Positions 45,269 to 53,714 of a DNA stretch of 64,000 nucleotides are shown here, one piece after another (position 1 is the stretch's first letter; each line of letters starts with the position of its first letter). Origin of the DNA: a candidate division WOR-3 bacterium (lineage in GTDB: Bacteria > Hydrothermota > Tepidihabitantia > SM23-42); the NCBI GenBank assembly GCA_029858255.1, contig JAOUFJ010000001.1:167592-231591 (forward strand), read 5' to 3'. Position numbers and translations under genes: made by a program. The notes below the pieces were generated by a model. That model saw nothing but the letters and a program-made list of their open reading frames with translations, had not been told where the DNA came from and searched no databases.

Positions 45269-46181
45269 AAAAGACCTCCTGGGGATCGAATACCTGAGTG
45301 CTGATGAAATAGATCAGTACCTTGACCTTGCTGATAATTTTCTGGAGGTGCTAGCTCGTCCGATACCGATCGTTCCCTCGTTGCGCGGCAAGACAATTTT
45401 GACCCTGTTCTTCGAGGCGTCAACCCGAACGCAGATATCTTTCAGTATTGCTGCAAAGCGGCTGTCGGCGGACGTCGTCAATTTCTCCCAATCCACATCA
45501 AGCGTGAAGAAGGGCGAGACCTTGCTGGATACGGCGCGTAACATCGAGGCGATGAAAGTCGATGGTGTTGTCGTCAGGCACTCGGCGCCCGGTGCGGCGC
45601 AATTCCTCGGTCAACGAATTGATGCATTTGTCATCAATGCGGGTGATGGAGCGCACGAACACCCAACCCAGGCGCTCCTGGATTTTATGACAATGCGGCA
45701 GCATTTCGGAGGCTTCAAAAAACTGAACGTTCTCATCATCGGTGATATAAGCCATTCACGTGTCGCCAGGTCGAATATCTATGGTCTACGAACTCTTGGC
45801 GCGCGGGTCGCGATCTGCGCACCGCCGACAATTATACCGCTGGACATCAAGGAGTTAGGTGTAGAGGTGTTCTACAACCTCGACGAGATCATAAACGATT
45901 TTGATGTTGTTATGGCACTGCGCATACAGTTGGAGCGTCAGCAGGGTGGTCTGTTTCCTTCAGTGAGGGAGTACCGGACACTCTACGGCTTGACGAGAGA
46001 GAGAGTTCGAAGAATGAAGAAGAAGAGTGTTGTCATGCATCCGGGCCCGACGAACCGGGGAGTAGAGATCGACCCCGATGTGGCTGACAGTGAGAAATCG
46101 GTCATTCTGGAACAGGTAAAGAACGGAGTGGCGCTGCGAATGGCAGCACTGTTCATACACGCGGGAGGCAAGATTGAGTAA
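45258..46181 (+). CDS. pyrB: Aspartate carbamoyltransferase catalytic subunit
   Basis: A 307-residue transcarbamoylase for the first committed step of pyrimidine synthesis. The carbamoyl-phosphate site STRT is at 55-58 (FFEASTRTQISF), the HPTQALLDFMT motif binds substrate, and KKSVVMHPGPTNRG lies near the C-terminus. No regulatory subunit gene (pyrI) is seen. It overlaps pyrR by 11 bp and pyrC by 8 bp. Confidence 0.96.
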   Translation: MSPKKDLLGIEYLSADEIDQYLDLADNFLEVLARPIPIVPSLRGKTILTLFFEASTRTQISFSIAAKRLSADVVNFSQSTSSVKKGETLLDTARNIEAMKVDGVVVRHSAPGAAQFLGQRIDAFVINAGDGAHEHPTQALLDFMTMRQHFGGFKKLNVLIIGDISHSRVARSNIYGLRTLGARVAICAPPTIIPLDIKELGVEVFYNLDEIINDFDVVMALRIQLERQQGGLFPSVREYRTLYGLTRERVRRMKKKSVVMHPGPTNRGVEIDPDVADSEKSVILEQVKNGVALRMAALFIHAGGKIE

Positions 46182-47457
46182 CATGTTGCTTAAGGGCGCA
46201 AGGGTGATCGATCCTGCCTCTAATCTCGACGCAAAACGTGATATATTGATCAGAGACCGTAAGGTCGCAAGAATTGAAAAATCAATTGCCGACAGGAAGG
46301 CGCGAGTCCTGAACGCAAGAGATTTAATAGTTGTCCCCGGGTTGATAGACCTCCATTGTCATTTGCGGGATCCGGGCAGGCCAGATGAAGAGACGATCGA
46401 AACGGGCAGCCACGCTGCAGTCGCCGGTGGATTTACGAGCATCTGTTGTATGCCCAACACGGATCCGGCAATAGACAACGACGGCATCGTTAATTACATC
46501 TACAAGGAAGCAGCGAGGGTTGGATTGTGTAATGTATTTCCAATAAGTGCCATAACCAAGAACCGCAGTGGCAAGGAACTTACTGAATTTGGCGAGTTGC
46601 TGAAAGCCGGCGCCAAGGGTTTCAGCGACGACGGCGATACGGTGGCCGACAACAACGTCATGCGCCACGCGTTGGAATATTCCAGGATTTTTGATGTTCC
46701 CATATTCGAGCATCCGATTGACAAAAATCTCGCGCAGGACGGGTTGATGAATGAGGGGTTAGTCTCAACACGCCTTGGTCTGAAGGGATCGCCCGCGATC
46801 GCTGAGGAAATGATAGTTGCCCGGGACTTACTGCTGGCCAAATTCACGGGTGCCCGTCTGCACCTTTGTCATATCTCGACAAAGGGTGCGGTTGAATTGA
46901 TCCGAAGAGCGAAAAAAGAAGGTGTGCGTGTTACCTGCGAGACCTGTCCTCATTACTTCTATTTCATTGATGAGGTGCTGGAATCGTTCGATGCGAATTA
47001 TAAAGTGAACCCGCCGATCAGAAGCGAAGCAGACCGTCAGGCGATCATCGAGGGGCTGAAAGACGGGACGATCGATTGTATCGCAACTGATCACGCTCCA
47101 CACTGCCAGGCTGAAAAGGAGCTTGAATTTGCCAATGCGCCTTATGGTATGATCGGATTTGAGACCGCCGTGTCTTTGATAATCATGGAGCTCATTAATA
47201 AACAGAAGATGAGCTGGCTGGATGTAATTACCAAGATGACGGTCAATCCGGCAAGGTTGATCAAGATTAGTGCTGGGACCATCAGTCCTGGCATGGTGGC
47301 TAACGTAACGATGATCGCGCCGGATAGAAAGTGGAAAGTCACCGAAGACAAAATACGATCGCGATCCAAGAATACTCCCTTGATGGACAGGGAGTTGAAG
47401 GGTCGGGTTAAGAACGTTATTCTTAAAGGTGTAGTAAAATACTCTTTAAGGGATTAA
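46174..47457 (+). CDS. pyrC: Dihydroorotase
   Basis: A 427-residue amidohydrolase that closes the dihydroorotate ring. Metal ligands are His 61 and 63 (GLIDLHCHLRDPG), further His in CHIST, and the Asp in CIATDHAPH. Signature GFTSICCMPNTDPAID is present. The TTG at 46174 is favoured as start because GGGAGG lies six bases upstream; an ATG at 46183 is the alternative. It is the last gene of pyrRBC and converges with purM. Confidence 0.95.
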   Translation: MSNMLLKGARVIDPASNLDAKRDILIRDRKVARIEKSIADRKARVLNARDLIVVPGLIDLHCHLRDPGRPDEETIETGSHAAVAGGFTSICCMPNTDPAIDNDGIVNYIYKEAARVGLCNVFPISAITKNRSGKELTEFGELLKAGAKGFSDDGDTVADNNVMRHALEYSRIFDVPIFEHPIDKNLAQDGLMNEGLVSTRLGLKGSPAIAEEMIVARDLLLAKFTGARLHLCHISTKGAVELIRRAKKEGVRVTCETCPHYFYFIDEVLESFDANYKVNPPIRSEADRQAIIEGLKDGTIDCIATDHAPHCQAEKELEFANAPYGMIGFETAVSLIIMELINKQKMSWLDVITKMTVNPARLIKISAGTISPGMVANVTMIAPDRKWKVTEDKIRSRSKNTPLMDRELKGRVKNVILKGVVKYSLRD

Positions 47458-47503
47458 TTTTCCTTAATATTAGAACTGAATCAATCCCCCAATAGAATAA
47501 TTT

Positions 47504-48484
47504 CTATTCCAGTCGGGTTCCGAAATTTCCCTTTACAATCTCACCGATGATCTTTGCTTTGATCGGGTTGAAATATTTCATGTGCTTCTTGTCGATGATG
47601 ACGCACATTCCTATACCCATATTGAAGACACGATACATTTCATCATCAGGTACCTTACCTAATTCCTGTATCAGCTGGAAAACAGGTTGAGGCTGCCATG
47701 CATTCTTTCTTATAATGGCTGATTTCCCGGGTGGCAGAATGCGCTCGATGTTGTCGTAGAACCCGCCTCCGGTTATATGTGCCAGCCCCTTTACATATTT
47801 CAACCGTGGCTGGAGCTCTCTGCGATATGACCGGTGAATTTTCAGCAATTCTTGGGCTAAGGTGCACTTAAGGCGGGGAACATATGAAGAAAGGCGGTAC
47901 TTTCTTAATAGGGCACGGCGAGCCAGAGAATAACCGTTGGTGTGTAGCCCTGATGATCTCAGTCCAAGAATGATATGGCCCGTTTTGATGCGTGTCAAAG
48001 GGTCGATGTAGTCTTTCTTGCTGACTTTCCCGACGATGAAACCAACGAGATCATAGACCCCTTCCGGGTAGAATCGAGACAGCTGAGCGGTCTCACCACC
48101 AATGAGGGCCATTTTTTCTTTCATACATGCTTTTGCCAGGCCGCTGACAATGTCGACCAGAATTTTCTGGCGTACCTTTGAAAAGCCGATGTAGTCCATG
48201 AAGAAAAGAGGCAGGGCTCCGGTGGTGAGAATGTCGTTGACACAATGGTTAACGAGGTCGGCTCCCACCGTATTATTGATATCGGTTGCGCAGGCGATGA
48301 GTATTTTGGTGCCCACGCTATCGCAGCTGCTGATGAGAATATCGTTGTTGATCGAGTATATGCCGCCGAACAATCCAAATTCAGAACGTGCACCACGGCT
48401 GAACGTCTTTTTTACATGTTTACCGATGCCCTTTCTCACCAGGTTCAAAGAATCGATATCAACGCCGGCATTCTTATATAACAT
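47504..48484 (-). CDS. purM: Phosphoribosylformylglycinamidine cyclo-ligase (AIR synthetase)
   Basis: A 326-residue ATP-dependent cyclo-ligase of purine synthesis. Family blocks are YKNAGVDIDS at the N-terminus, SSCDSVGTKILIA, GADLVNHCVNDILTTGALPL, LIGGETAQL and HITGGGFYDNI. It is somewhat shorter and more basic than usual. ATG 48484 lies five bases after a TAGAAT box, so a leaderless message is expected. It is divergent from fhs; both consume or supply one-carbon and purine intermediates. Confidence 0.93.
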   Translation of the reverse strand: MLYKNAGVDIDSLNLVRKGIGKHVKKTFSRGARSEFGLFGGIYSINNDILISSCDSVGTKILIACATDINNTVGADLVNHCVNDILTTGALPLFFMDYIGFSKVRQKILVDIVSGLAKACMKEKMALIGGETAQLSRFYPEGVYDLVGFIVGKVSKKDYIDPLTRIKTGHIILGLRSSGLHTNGYSLARRALLRKYRLSSYVPRLKCTLAQELLKIHRSYRRELQPRLKYVKGLAHITGGGFYDNIERILPPGKSAIIRKNAWQPQPVFQLIQELGKVPDDEMYRVFNMGIGMCVIIDKKHMKYFNPIKAKIIGEIVKGNFGTRLE

Positions 48485-48489
48485 GGGGT

Positions 48490-48518
48490 ATTCTATTCGA
48501 TTCCGGGTGTAATTGCAA
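48490..48518 (-). promoter_or_regulatory. Leaderless-type promoter of purM
   Basis: On the minus strand: TTGCAA, 17-bp spacer, TAGAAT, five bases, ATG 48484. Its -35 box is 5 bp from that of the divergent fhs promoter. Confidence 0.6.
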
Positions 48519-48523
48519 GAGAA

Positions 48524-48551
48524 TTGACATGATATTCAAATGAGTTATACT
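48524..48551 (+). promoter_or_regulatory. Sigma70-type promoter of fhs
   Basis: TTGACA, 16-bp spacer, TATACT. The leader of about 55 bases ends with TTTAGGAGGAAAA before ATG 48613. Confidence 0.7.
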
Positions 48552-48612
48552 TGGATGGAATTGACATTTGATGTTTCGTCTGTGCGATTCAGTTTTTAGG
48601 AGGAAAAGCTGC

Positions 48613-50283
48613 ATGAAAAGCGATATTGAAATAGCTCAATCTGCAAGGTTGATGCCGATCCATGAATTGACGGACAGTTTTGGCATTCATGAAGACTGTG
48701 TGTTTCCATACGGCAAATACAAAGCAAAGATTTGTTTGGACGTCTTCAATAAGATCAGGAATAATCCTTCTGGCAAGATCATCCTCGTTACGGCCATGAC
48801 TCCCACTGCTTTTGGTGAGGGTAAGACCACGGTCGCAATTGGCTTGAGCATGGGCATGAACAAAACAGGCAAGAGATCTATTGTCGCTCTGCGTGAGCCG
48901 TCACTTGGTCCTGTCTTCGGTATAAAGGGCGGCGCCACCGGTGGTGGATATGCGCAGGTTGTGCCGATGGAGGACATAAACCTGCACTTTACCGGCGACA
49001 TCCATGCGGTTGGCACTGCACATAATCTATTATCCGCAGTGCTTGATAATCACATTCATTTCGGGAATCAGCTCGACATCGACGAACGCGAGATATATTT
49101 TACGAGGGCGATGGACATGAACGACCGGAGTCTGCGCAGGATCGTTATCGGTCTCGGCGGCAGAGCGAACGGCCCGGCACGGGAAGACGGTTTCATCATA
49201 ACAACGGCGAGCGAAGTCATGGCAATTCTTGCCCTCTCTAGATCGGACGCCGAGTTGAAAGAAAGGCTGGGGAATATCCTCGTTGCATCCAATATGGAAA
49301 AAGAACCCGTATTCGCGAAAGACCTCCATGTTCACGGAGCCATGGCAGCTTTGTTGAACCAGGCGATAATGCCGAATATCGCGCAGACGATCGACCAGAC
49401 CCCGGCATTCATACATTGCGGTCCTTTTGCGAATATCGCTCACGGGACCTGTAGTATCGTTTCCATGAAATTGGCACAAAAGTTCAGCGAGTATACGATC
49501 GTCGAGGCCGGGTTTGGCTCGGATCTGGGCGGCGAGAAATTCATAGATATTGTCTCCCGCATTGGAGATATCAATGTCGATGCCGCCGTGATCGTTGCGA
49601 CCATCAGGGCCTTGATGCTTCATGGCGGCGCTCCTGAGAAGGACACGGATGCAGGTACCATAGAAAATCTGAAGAAAGGTCTGCCGAATCTTGGTAAGCA
49701 TATTGAGAATATGAGAAAGTTTGGGTTGCCGCTTGTTGTTGCCATAAACATATTCGAGGGCGACAGCGAAGAAGAGATCAGGATTGTGAAGGAGTATTGC
49801 CTGGTGCAGAACACCCCGGCTGCTGAGACACGTGTGTTCACCCAGGGCGCGGATGGGGCGCTGGAGCTGGCTGAGATGCTTATCCGCACTACCCAAAATG
49901 AAGAATCGAAAATGAAGCCAATATACGAGCTGGGTGACACGGTTGAGAAGAAGATTGAAACAGTTGCCCGTGAGATATATGGCGCGGAAGGCGTCAATTA
50001 TACAACGAGAGCAGAGCGAGACATAAGACGAATAGTGAAGTATGGAATGGATGGACTACCGGTGTGCATCGCCAAAACGAACAGCTCGCTTTCTGATGAC
50101 CCGAAACTCCTCGGGCGTCCAGAGAATTTCAAGATTACGATCACCGGTGTGAACATATCGGCCGGTGCCGGTTTTCTCGTGCCGCTTGCCGGTGATGTAA
50201 TGTTGATGCCCGGACTGCCGAAAGTGCCAAATGCCACAAAGATCGATATCGACGATACGGGCAGGATACACGGTCTCTCATGA
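48613..50283 (+). CDS. fhs: Formate-tetrahydrofolate ligase
   Basis: A 556-residue ATP-dependent enzyme making 10-formyl-THF from formate. The P-loop variant TPTAFGEGKTTVAIG and the signatures REPSLGPVFGIKGGATGGGY and FTGDIHAVGTAHNL are diagnostic. It supplies one-carbon units for purines, and together with the glycine cleavage genes at 55 kb indicates active folate one-carbon metabolism. The start is ATG 48613 with AGGAGG upstream; the upstream in-frame extension lies in the leader. Confidence 0.97.
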   Translation: MKSDIEIAQSARLMPIHELTDSFGIHEDCVFPYGKYKAKICLDVFNKIRNNPSGKIILVTAMTPTAFGEGKTTVAIGLSMGMNKTGKRSIVALREPSLGPVFGIKGGATGGGYAQVVPMEDINLHFTGDIHAVGTAHNLLSAVLDNHIHFGNQLDIDEREIYFTRAMDMNDRSLRRIVIGLGGRANGPAREDGFIITTASEVMAILALSRSDAELKERLGNILVASNMEKEPVFAKDLHVHGAMAALLNQAIMPNIAQTIDQTPAFIHCGPFANIAHGTCSIVSMKLAQKFSEYTIVEAGFGSDLGGEKFIDIVSRIGDINVDAAVIVATIRALMLHGGAPEKDTDAGTIENLKKGLPNLGKHIENMRKFGLPLVVAINIFEGDSEEEIRIVKEYCLVQNTPAAETRVFTQGADGALELAEMLIRTTQNEESKMKPIYELGDTVEKKIETVAREIYGAEGVNYTTRAERDIRRIVKYGMDGLPVCIAKTNSSLSDDPKLLGRPENFKITITGVNISAGAGFLVPLAGDVMLMPGLPKVPNATKIDIDDTGRIHGLS

Positions 50284-50337
50284 CAAAAATGATTACAACG
50301 ATAGAAGATAGATTCACCAAAAAGAAGTTGGTATGCT

Positions 50338-50374
50338 CATTTTTCTAAACAAATCGCAGATTTGGAGAAAAATG
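50338..50374. repeat. Interspersed palindrome with CAAATC-GCA-GATTTG core, copy 1
   Basis: Arms CATTTTTCT (50338-50346) and AGAAAAATG (50366-50374) are exact reverse complements; between them are AAA, CAAATC, GCA, GATTTG and G. It lies in the fhs-GTPase gap. Confidence 0.7.
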
Positions 50375-50424
50375 GCAACAAAGATATTATCAATGATGAT
50401 TTTTCTCACTTCGTTCGAGATACT

Positions 50425-50461
50425 GATTTGTGTAAACAAATCGAAGATTTGGACACAAATC
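50425..50461. repeat. Interspersed palindrome with CAAATC-GAA-GATTTG core, copy 2
   Basis: Arms GATTTGTGT and ACACAAATC are exact reverse complements, with the same AAA-core-G interior as copy 1 but wholly different arm sequence. Its right half contains TTGGAC, which with TATTAT at 50472 could form a 17-bp-spaced promoter for the GTPase gene. Confidence 0.7.
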
Positions 50462-50494
50462 GTAACGGTGATATTATAGATCCGAAGGTGTAGC

Positions 50495-51457
50495 ATGCCG
50501 GCAAATCTAACACCCCAATACTTCGACGTAGAGAAGAAATACCGCGAAGCAAGAGACTTGCGCGAGAAACTTATTTATCTCCAGGAAATGCTTGCGATCA
50601 TCCCAAAGCACAAGGGTACTGAAAAACTTCAGGCCGATCTGAAGACGAGAATCTCCAAGATGAAGGAAACGATAAGCAAGCAGAAGAAATCAGGCGGGAC
50701 AGGCGGGGCATGGTATCAGGTTGAGAAGCAGGGCGCGGGCCAGATCGTAATGGTTGGATTGCCCAATTCGGGCAGGTCATCCCTCTTGAATTCGCTGACC
50801 AACGCTCACGCCGAGGTTGCGCTCTACCCGTTCACAACAAACCTGCCACTGGTTGGAATGATGGAGTACGAAGACATAAAGATTCAGATCGTCGATACGC
50901 CGCCTCTGTATGGCGAGGCGCCGGCCTGGCTATTCGGGCTTTACCGCAATGGTGATGTCCTGTTGATCGTCTTGGATGCTCAATCCAATATCCATCAGGA
51001 CCTTGATTCGATAATGGATGCTTTGAATGCGCGCAATATATTCTCAAGAGACGTTGATTCGGGTGACACAAAGAGCTCCATAATTGTTCTCAATAAATTT
51101 GACTCTGGCAACCAGGATCTCCTTAAATCATTCACGACACAGTACAAAGAAGAGTTCCAGATCATCAGCGTTTCGACGAAATCTGGTGAAGGCATCGAAG
51201 GATTGAAGAAGCTTATCTTTGCCACGCTGGGGATCATCCGTGTTTACACGAAGAAGATTGGACATCCTATCGAGAAGAGGGATCCGGTCGTCTTGAAAGT
51301 AGGCACCACCGTCATTGACGCGGCCGAGCACATACACAAGGATTTCAGAAAGAATCTCAAATTTGCGCGCCTGTGGAGCGATGCGAACTATCAGGGTCTG
51401 CGCGTAGAGAAAAACCACGTGCTTACTGACGGGGATGTGCTGGAGTTCCATGTCTGA
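50495..51457 (+). CDS. DRG/Obg-like GTPase with TGS domain
   Basis: A 320-residue protein: N-terminal helical region (1-70), a G domain with P-loop GLPNSGRSSLLN (88-99), switch motif VDTPPL and NKFD for guanine, and a C-terminal TGS domain (about 245-320, ending GLRVEKNHVLTDGDVLEFHV). The order matches archaeal/eukaryotic DRG GTPases, which bind ribosomes. The P-loop has Arg 94 where nearly all GTPases have Lys, so nucleotide hydrolysis may be altered. The Shine-Dalgarno GAAGGTG precedes ATG 50495. Confidence 0.87.
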   Translation: MPANLTPQYFDVEKKYREARDLREKLIYLQEMLAIIPKHKGTEKLQADLKTRISKMKETISKQKKSGGTGGAWYQVEKQGAGQIVMVGLPNSGRSSLLNSLTNAHAEVALYPFTTNLPLVGMMEYEDIKIQIVDTPPLYGEAPAWLFGLYRNGDVLLIVLDAQSNIHQDLDSIMDALNARNIFSRDVDSGDTKSSIIVLNKFDSGNQDLLKSFTTQYKEEFQIISVSTKSGEGIEGLKKLIFATLGIIRVYTKKIGHPIEKRDPVVLKVGTTVIDAAEHIHKDFRKNLKFARLWSDANYQGLRVEKNHVLTDGDVLEFHV

Positions 51458-51474
51458 ACTATCAAATCGCAGAA

Positions 51475-52455
51475 TTGAAATTTAATAAACAAAAAGACCG
51501 TGAACAGTTGATGAATAGAAATATGGAAAACAAAGGCGAGTTAGAAATTATCCGTTATCTGCGGAAGAGGTTCCCGAAGAGGCGGAATGAAATAATCAAG
51601 GGCATCGGTGATGACGCGATGGTTTTCAGGGATGGATATGTCATAACGACTGATTCGTTTTTTGAGAAGACACATTTTGATATGGCCTATTTCTCATTCT
51701 TCAATCTTGGATATCACACCATGGCAGCGAGTCTCTCAGACATCGCGGCGATGGCCGCCTCGCCGATATCGGTGCTCATCTCTTTGTGTATTTCAAGAAA
51801 GATAGGCATGGCGGCGATTCGTGAATTGTATGATGGATTCAGCGAACTGACACGAAAATACAGATGCGATATCTCGGGTGGTGATATTGTGAAATGTCCG
51901 ACACTTGGTGTGACGATAACCGTCATCGGTCGCACGAAAGCACCGCTATTACGCTCGGGTGCAAAACCGGGCAATTCTCTATACGTGACAAATTTCCTTG
52001 GTTTGGCTGAGGCCGGCCGCATTGCTTTACAGAATAAGTACAGGGAGAGCGAATACCCGGATGCGATGAAGAAGCATCTCTTTCCTGAACCGAGGATCAA
52101 AGAGGCATTCAAGATCGCCAAATATGCTACTTCGTGCATTGATACTTCAGACGGTCTATCCACCGATGCATTTCATCTGGCCGAAGAGAGCGGAGCAAAG
52201 ATCATTATCGAAGCAGAACACATTCCGATCCATTCTGAAGTCGGCAAGTTATGCGCTGCGCAACGTATGGACCCAACACAATTCATACTCTCTGCCGGTG
52301 AGGACTTCGAGTTACTTTTCACCGCGCCAAAATTGCCGAAGATATCCGGAGTCACGGTATTCAGAATTGGTAGAGTCATGAAGGGGAAAGGTTTGTTCCT
52401 TTCTGCTGCGGGCCGAGAGCGCCCCATTCGGCCTTCAGGATACCAACACATCTGA
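51475..52455 (+). CDS. thiL: Thiamine-monophosphate kinase
   Basis: A 326-residue AIR-synthase-superfamily kinase making thiamine diphosphate. Family signs are GELEIIRYLRKRF, KGIGDDAMVF, VITTDSFFEKTHF, SLSDIAAMAASPISVLISL, ISGGDIVKCP and CIDTSDGLSTDAFHL. The long frame opens with a TTG at 51475; ATGs at 51511 and 51523 are alternatives and 51523 gives the normal family N-terminus. No Shine-Dalgarno supports any of them, so the start is uncertain. It follows the GTPase after 17 bp. Confidence 0.92.
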   Translation: MKFNKQKDREQLMNRNMENKGELEIIRYLRKRFPKRRNEIIKGIGDDAMVFRDGYVITTDSFFEKTHFDMAYFSFFNLGYHTMAASLSDIAAMAASPISVLISLCISRKIGMAAIRELYDGFSELTRKYRCDISGGDIVKCPTLGVTITVIGRTKAPLLRSGAKPGNSLYVTNFLGLAEAGRIALQNKYRESEYPDAMKKHLFPEPRIKEAFKIAKYATSCIDTSDGLSTDAFHLAEESGAKIIIEAEHIPIHSEVGKLCAAQRMDPTQFILSAGEDFELLFTAPKLPKISGVTVFRIGRVMKGKGLFLSAAGRERPIRPSGYQHI

Positions 52456-52571
52456 AATCCAAAATTCTAAGCATCGAAATTCGTTGGGCAATAACGATTA
52501 AACTAGTGCTGTATTCGTTTGTCAAAATAGTACGTATAGGAGGAAGTATGCGCGATGGTCCCTTGCCTGTA

Positions 52572-52599
52572 TTGACAATTCTATGATAAAGTTTATAAT
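52572..52599 (+). promoter_or_regulatory. Sigma70-type promoter of ssrA
   Basis: TTGACA, 16-bp spacer, TATAAT; the mature tmRNA 5' end G is seven bases further on at 52607. Confidence 0.85.
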
Positions 52600-52606
52600 A
52601 TAAATA

Positions 52607-52956
52607 GGGGGCGATCGGTTTCGACGAGGCAATTGAAGTGATTGAGGGCATACCGAGGGTTCTGGTGACCTCGTAAATCCGACCGGAAAGAAAAAACATC
52701 CTGAAAACGGATACGCTCTAGCTGCATAATAATGCGGCTACGCCACCCCAGACGGCCAGCCCAGTTTGGGGACCGGTGTCATATAGGGCTGAAACCGATC
52801 AATTCCTGCCTTTGGGGTTGACTGGTTATCTGAAAAGGCTATCTCTTGCACACCTGTCTCTTGGTAAAGCGAGAGGAGATTCATAGAGAGACTAAGTATG
52901 TAGGCCTCTGCATGGAAGTGTCTCGGACGCGGGTTCGATTCCCGCCGCCTCCACCA
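52607..52956 (+). ncRNA. ssrA: Transfer-messenger RNA
   Basis: One-piece tmRNA that rescues stalled ribosomes. The 5' end GGGGGCG pairs with CGCCTCC at 52946-52952 (one G-U), followed by A and encoded CCA to 52956. The conserved GATCGGTTTCGACGAGG start and the TPsiC arm GGGTTCGATTCCC are present. The tag ORF ends at 52703-52729, encoding ...ENGYALAA then a double TAA, matching the ALAA degron; the resume codon is a few codons upstream and cannot be fixed by eye. Pseudoknots were not modelled. Confidence 0.95.
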
Positions 52957-52990
52957 ATCTTTCCCAAATCTCTGATTTGGTTGAAAGATT
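52956..52990. repeat. Interspersed palindrome with CAAATC-TCT-GATTTG core, copy 3
   Basis: Arms AATCTTTC and GAAAGATT are exact reverse complements around C-CAAATC-TCT-GATTTG-GTT. Its first base is the last base of the tmRNA CCA end. Its right half begins the 63-bp tandem array. Confidence 0.7.
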
Positions 52991-53280
52991 GAGTGTGCCG
53001 TAGTTTAGTTACGGTGCACCAATTTTGTCTTAGTTCGATTTGGTTGAAAGATTGAGTGTGCCGTAGTTTAGTTACGGTGCACCAATTTTGTCTTAGTTCG
53101 ATTTGGTTGAAAGATTGAGTGTGCCGTAGCGAAGCTGCGGTGCATCAATTTTCTTCGAATTTGAGTGTCCCGTGGTTTGTTTGCGGTGCACCAATTTTGT
53201 CTTAGTTCGATTTGGTTGAAAGATTGAGTGTGCCGTAGTTTAGTTGCGGTGCGCCCATTTTTTTGAAATGCATGTCCCGT
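52983..53280. repeat. 63-bp tandem repeat array with internal hairpins
   Basis: About five units. The block GAAAGATTGAGTGTGCCGTA recurs at 52983, 53046, 53109 and 53218; a degenerate fourth unit starts near 53161. Each unit includes a stem such as GTGCCGTA...TACGGTGCAC, and unit 3 changes both sides (TAGC GAA GCTG) while keeping pairing. No coding potential. Confidence 0.8.
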
Positions 53281-53309
53281 AGTGCAGCGAAGGGGCATCA
53301 GACTTTCCC

Positions 53310-53570
53310 ATGAAATACTTTGTCTATATCCTTCAATGTGCTGATGATACCCTATACACAGGTGTCACCAAGGATGTCAAGAAGCGTATTGACCGTCACA
53401 ATAGAGGAGATGGTGCGCGGTACACGCGTGGGAGGGTGCCAGTGACTCTCGTATATCACGAAGAATTGGCAAACATAAAATCCGCTTTGGCACGAGAGCG
53501 TTATCTGAGAAAACTCCCGAGAACCAAAAAGAAAAAGTTAATAATTAACTTCCAAAATAAATATCTGTAG
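53310..53570 (+). CDS. GIY-YIG nuclease-domain protein (UPF0213/YhbQ-like)
   Basis: An 86-residue single GIY-YIG domain. The defining strands read YFVYILQCADDTLYTGVTKD, followed by the helix with Arg in KKRIDRHNRG, and the region GARYTRGRVPVTLVYHEEL with the catalytic Glu-type residue after it. Members of this family are predicted nucleases with unknown targets. No Shine-Dalgarno precedes ATG 53310; the start adjoins the tandem repeats. It is not close to any mobile element gene. Confidence 0.85.
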   Translation: MKYFVYILQCADDTLYTGVTKDVKKRIDRHNRGDGARYTRGRVPVTLVYHEELANIKSALARERYLRKLPRTKKKKLIINFQNKYL

Positions 53571-53681
53571 TTGCCTGATTTATCAGGCATCACTCGGTTT
53601 TTCGTAATTCCGCATGAGATGTTTTGGGATTTCTGTTATCTTCCAGCATCCCAACCTTTGCCCGCTAGCCATTTTTGTCGG

Positions 53682-53709
53682 TTGACATGGGTTTATTCAT
53701 TCGTATAAT
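53682..53709 (+). promoter_or_regulatory. Leaderless-type promoter of the lamin-tail-domain gene
   Basis: TTGACA, 16-bp spacer, TATAAT, five bases, GTG 53715. Confidence 0.75.
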
Positions 53710-53714
53710 GACGT

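Noticed and set aside
52544..52585. Twelve-codon frame with a good GGAGGAAGT ribosome site just before ssrA
   Set aside because: Too short to support; it runs into the ssrA promoter and encodes no recognisable leader peptide.
52956..53280. CRISPR array after tmRNA
   Set aside because: The 63-bp units are tandem without unique spacers, and no cas genes are present.
53572..53589. Hairpin TGCCTGAT-TT-ATCAGGCA after the GIY-YIG gene as terminator
   Set aside because: The stem is only 8 bp with a 2-base loop and the T-run is 9 bases further on, so terminator function is doubtful.
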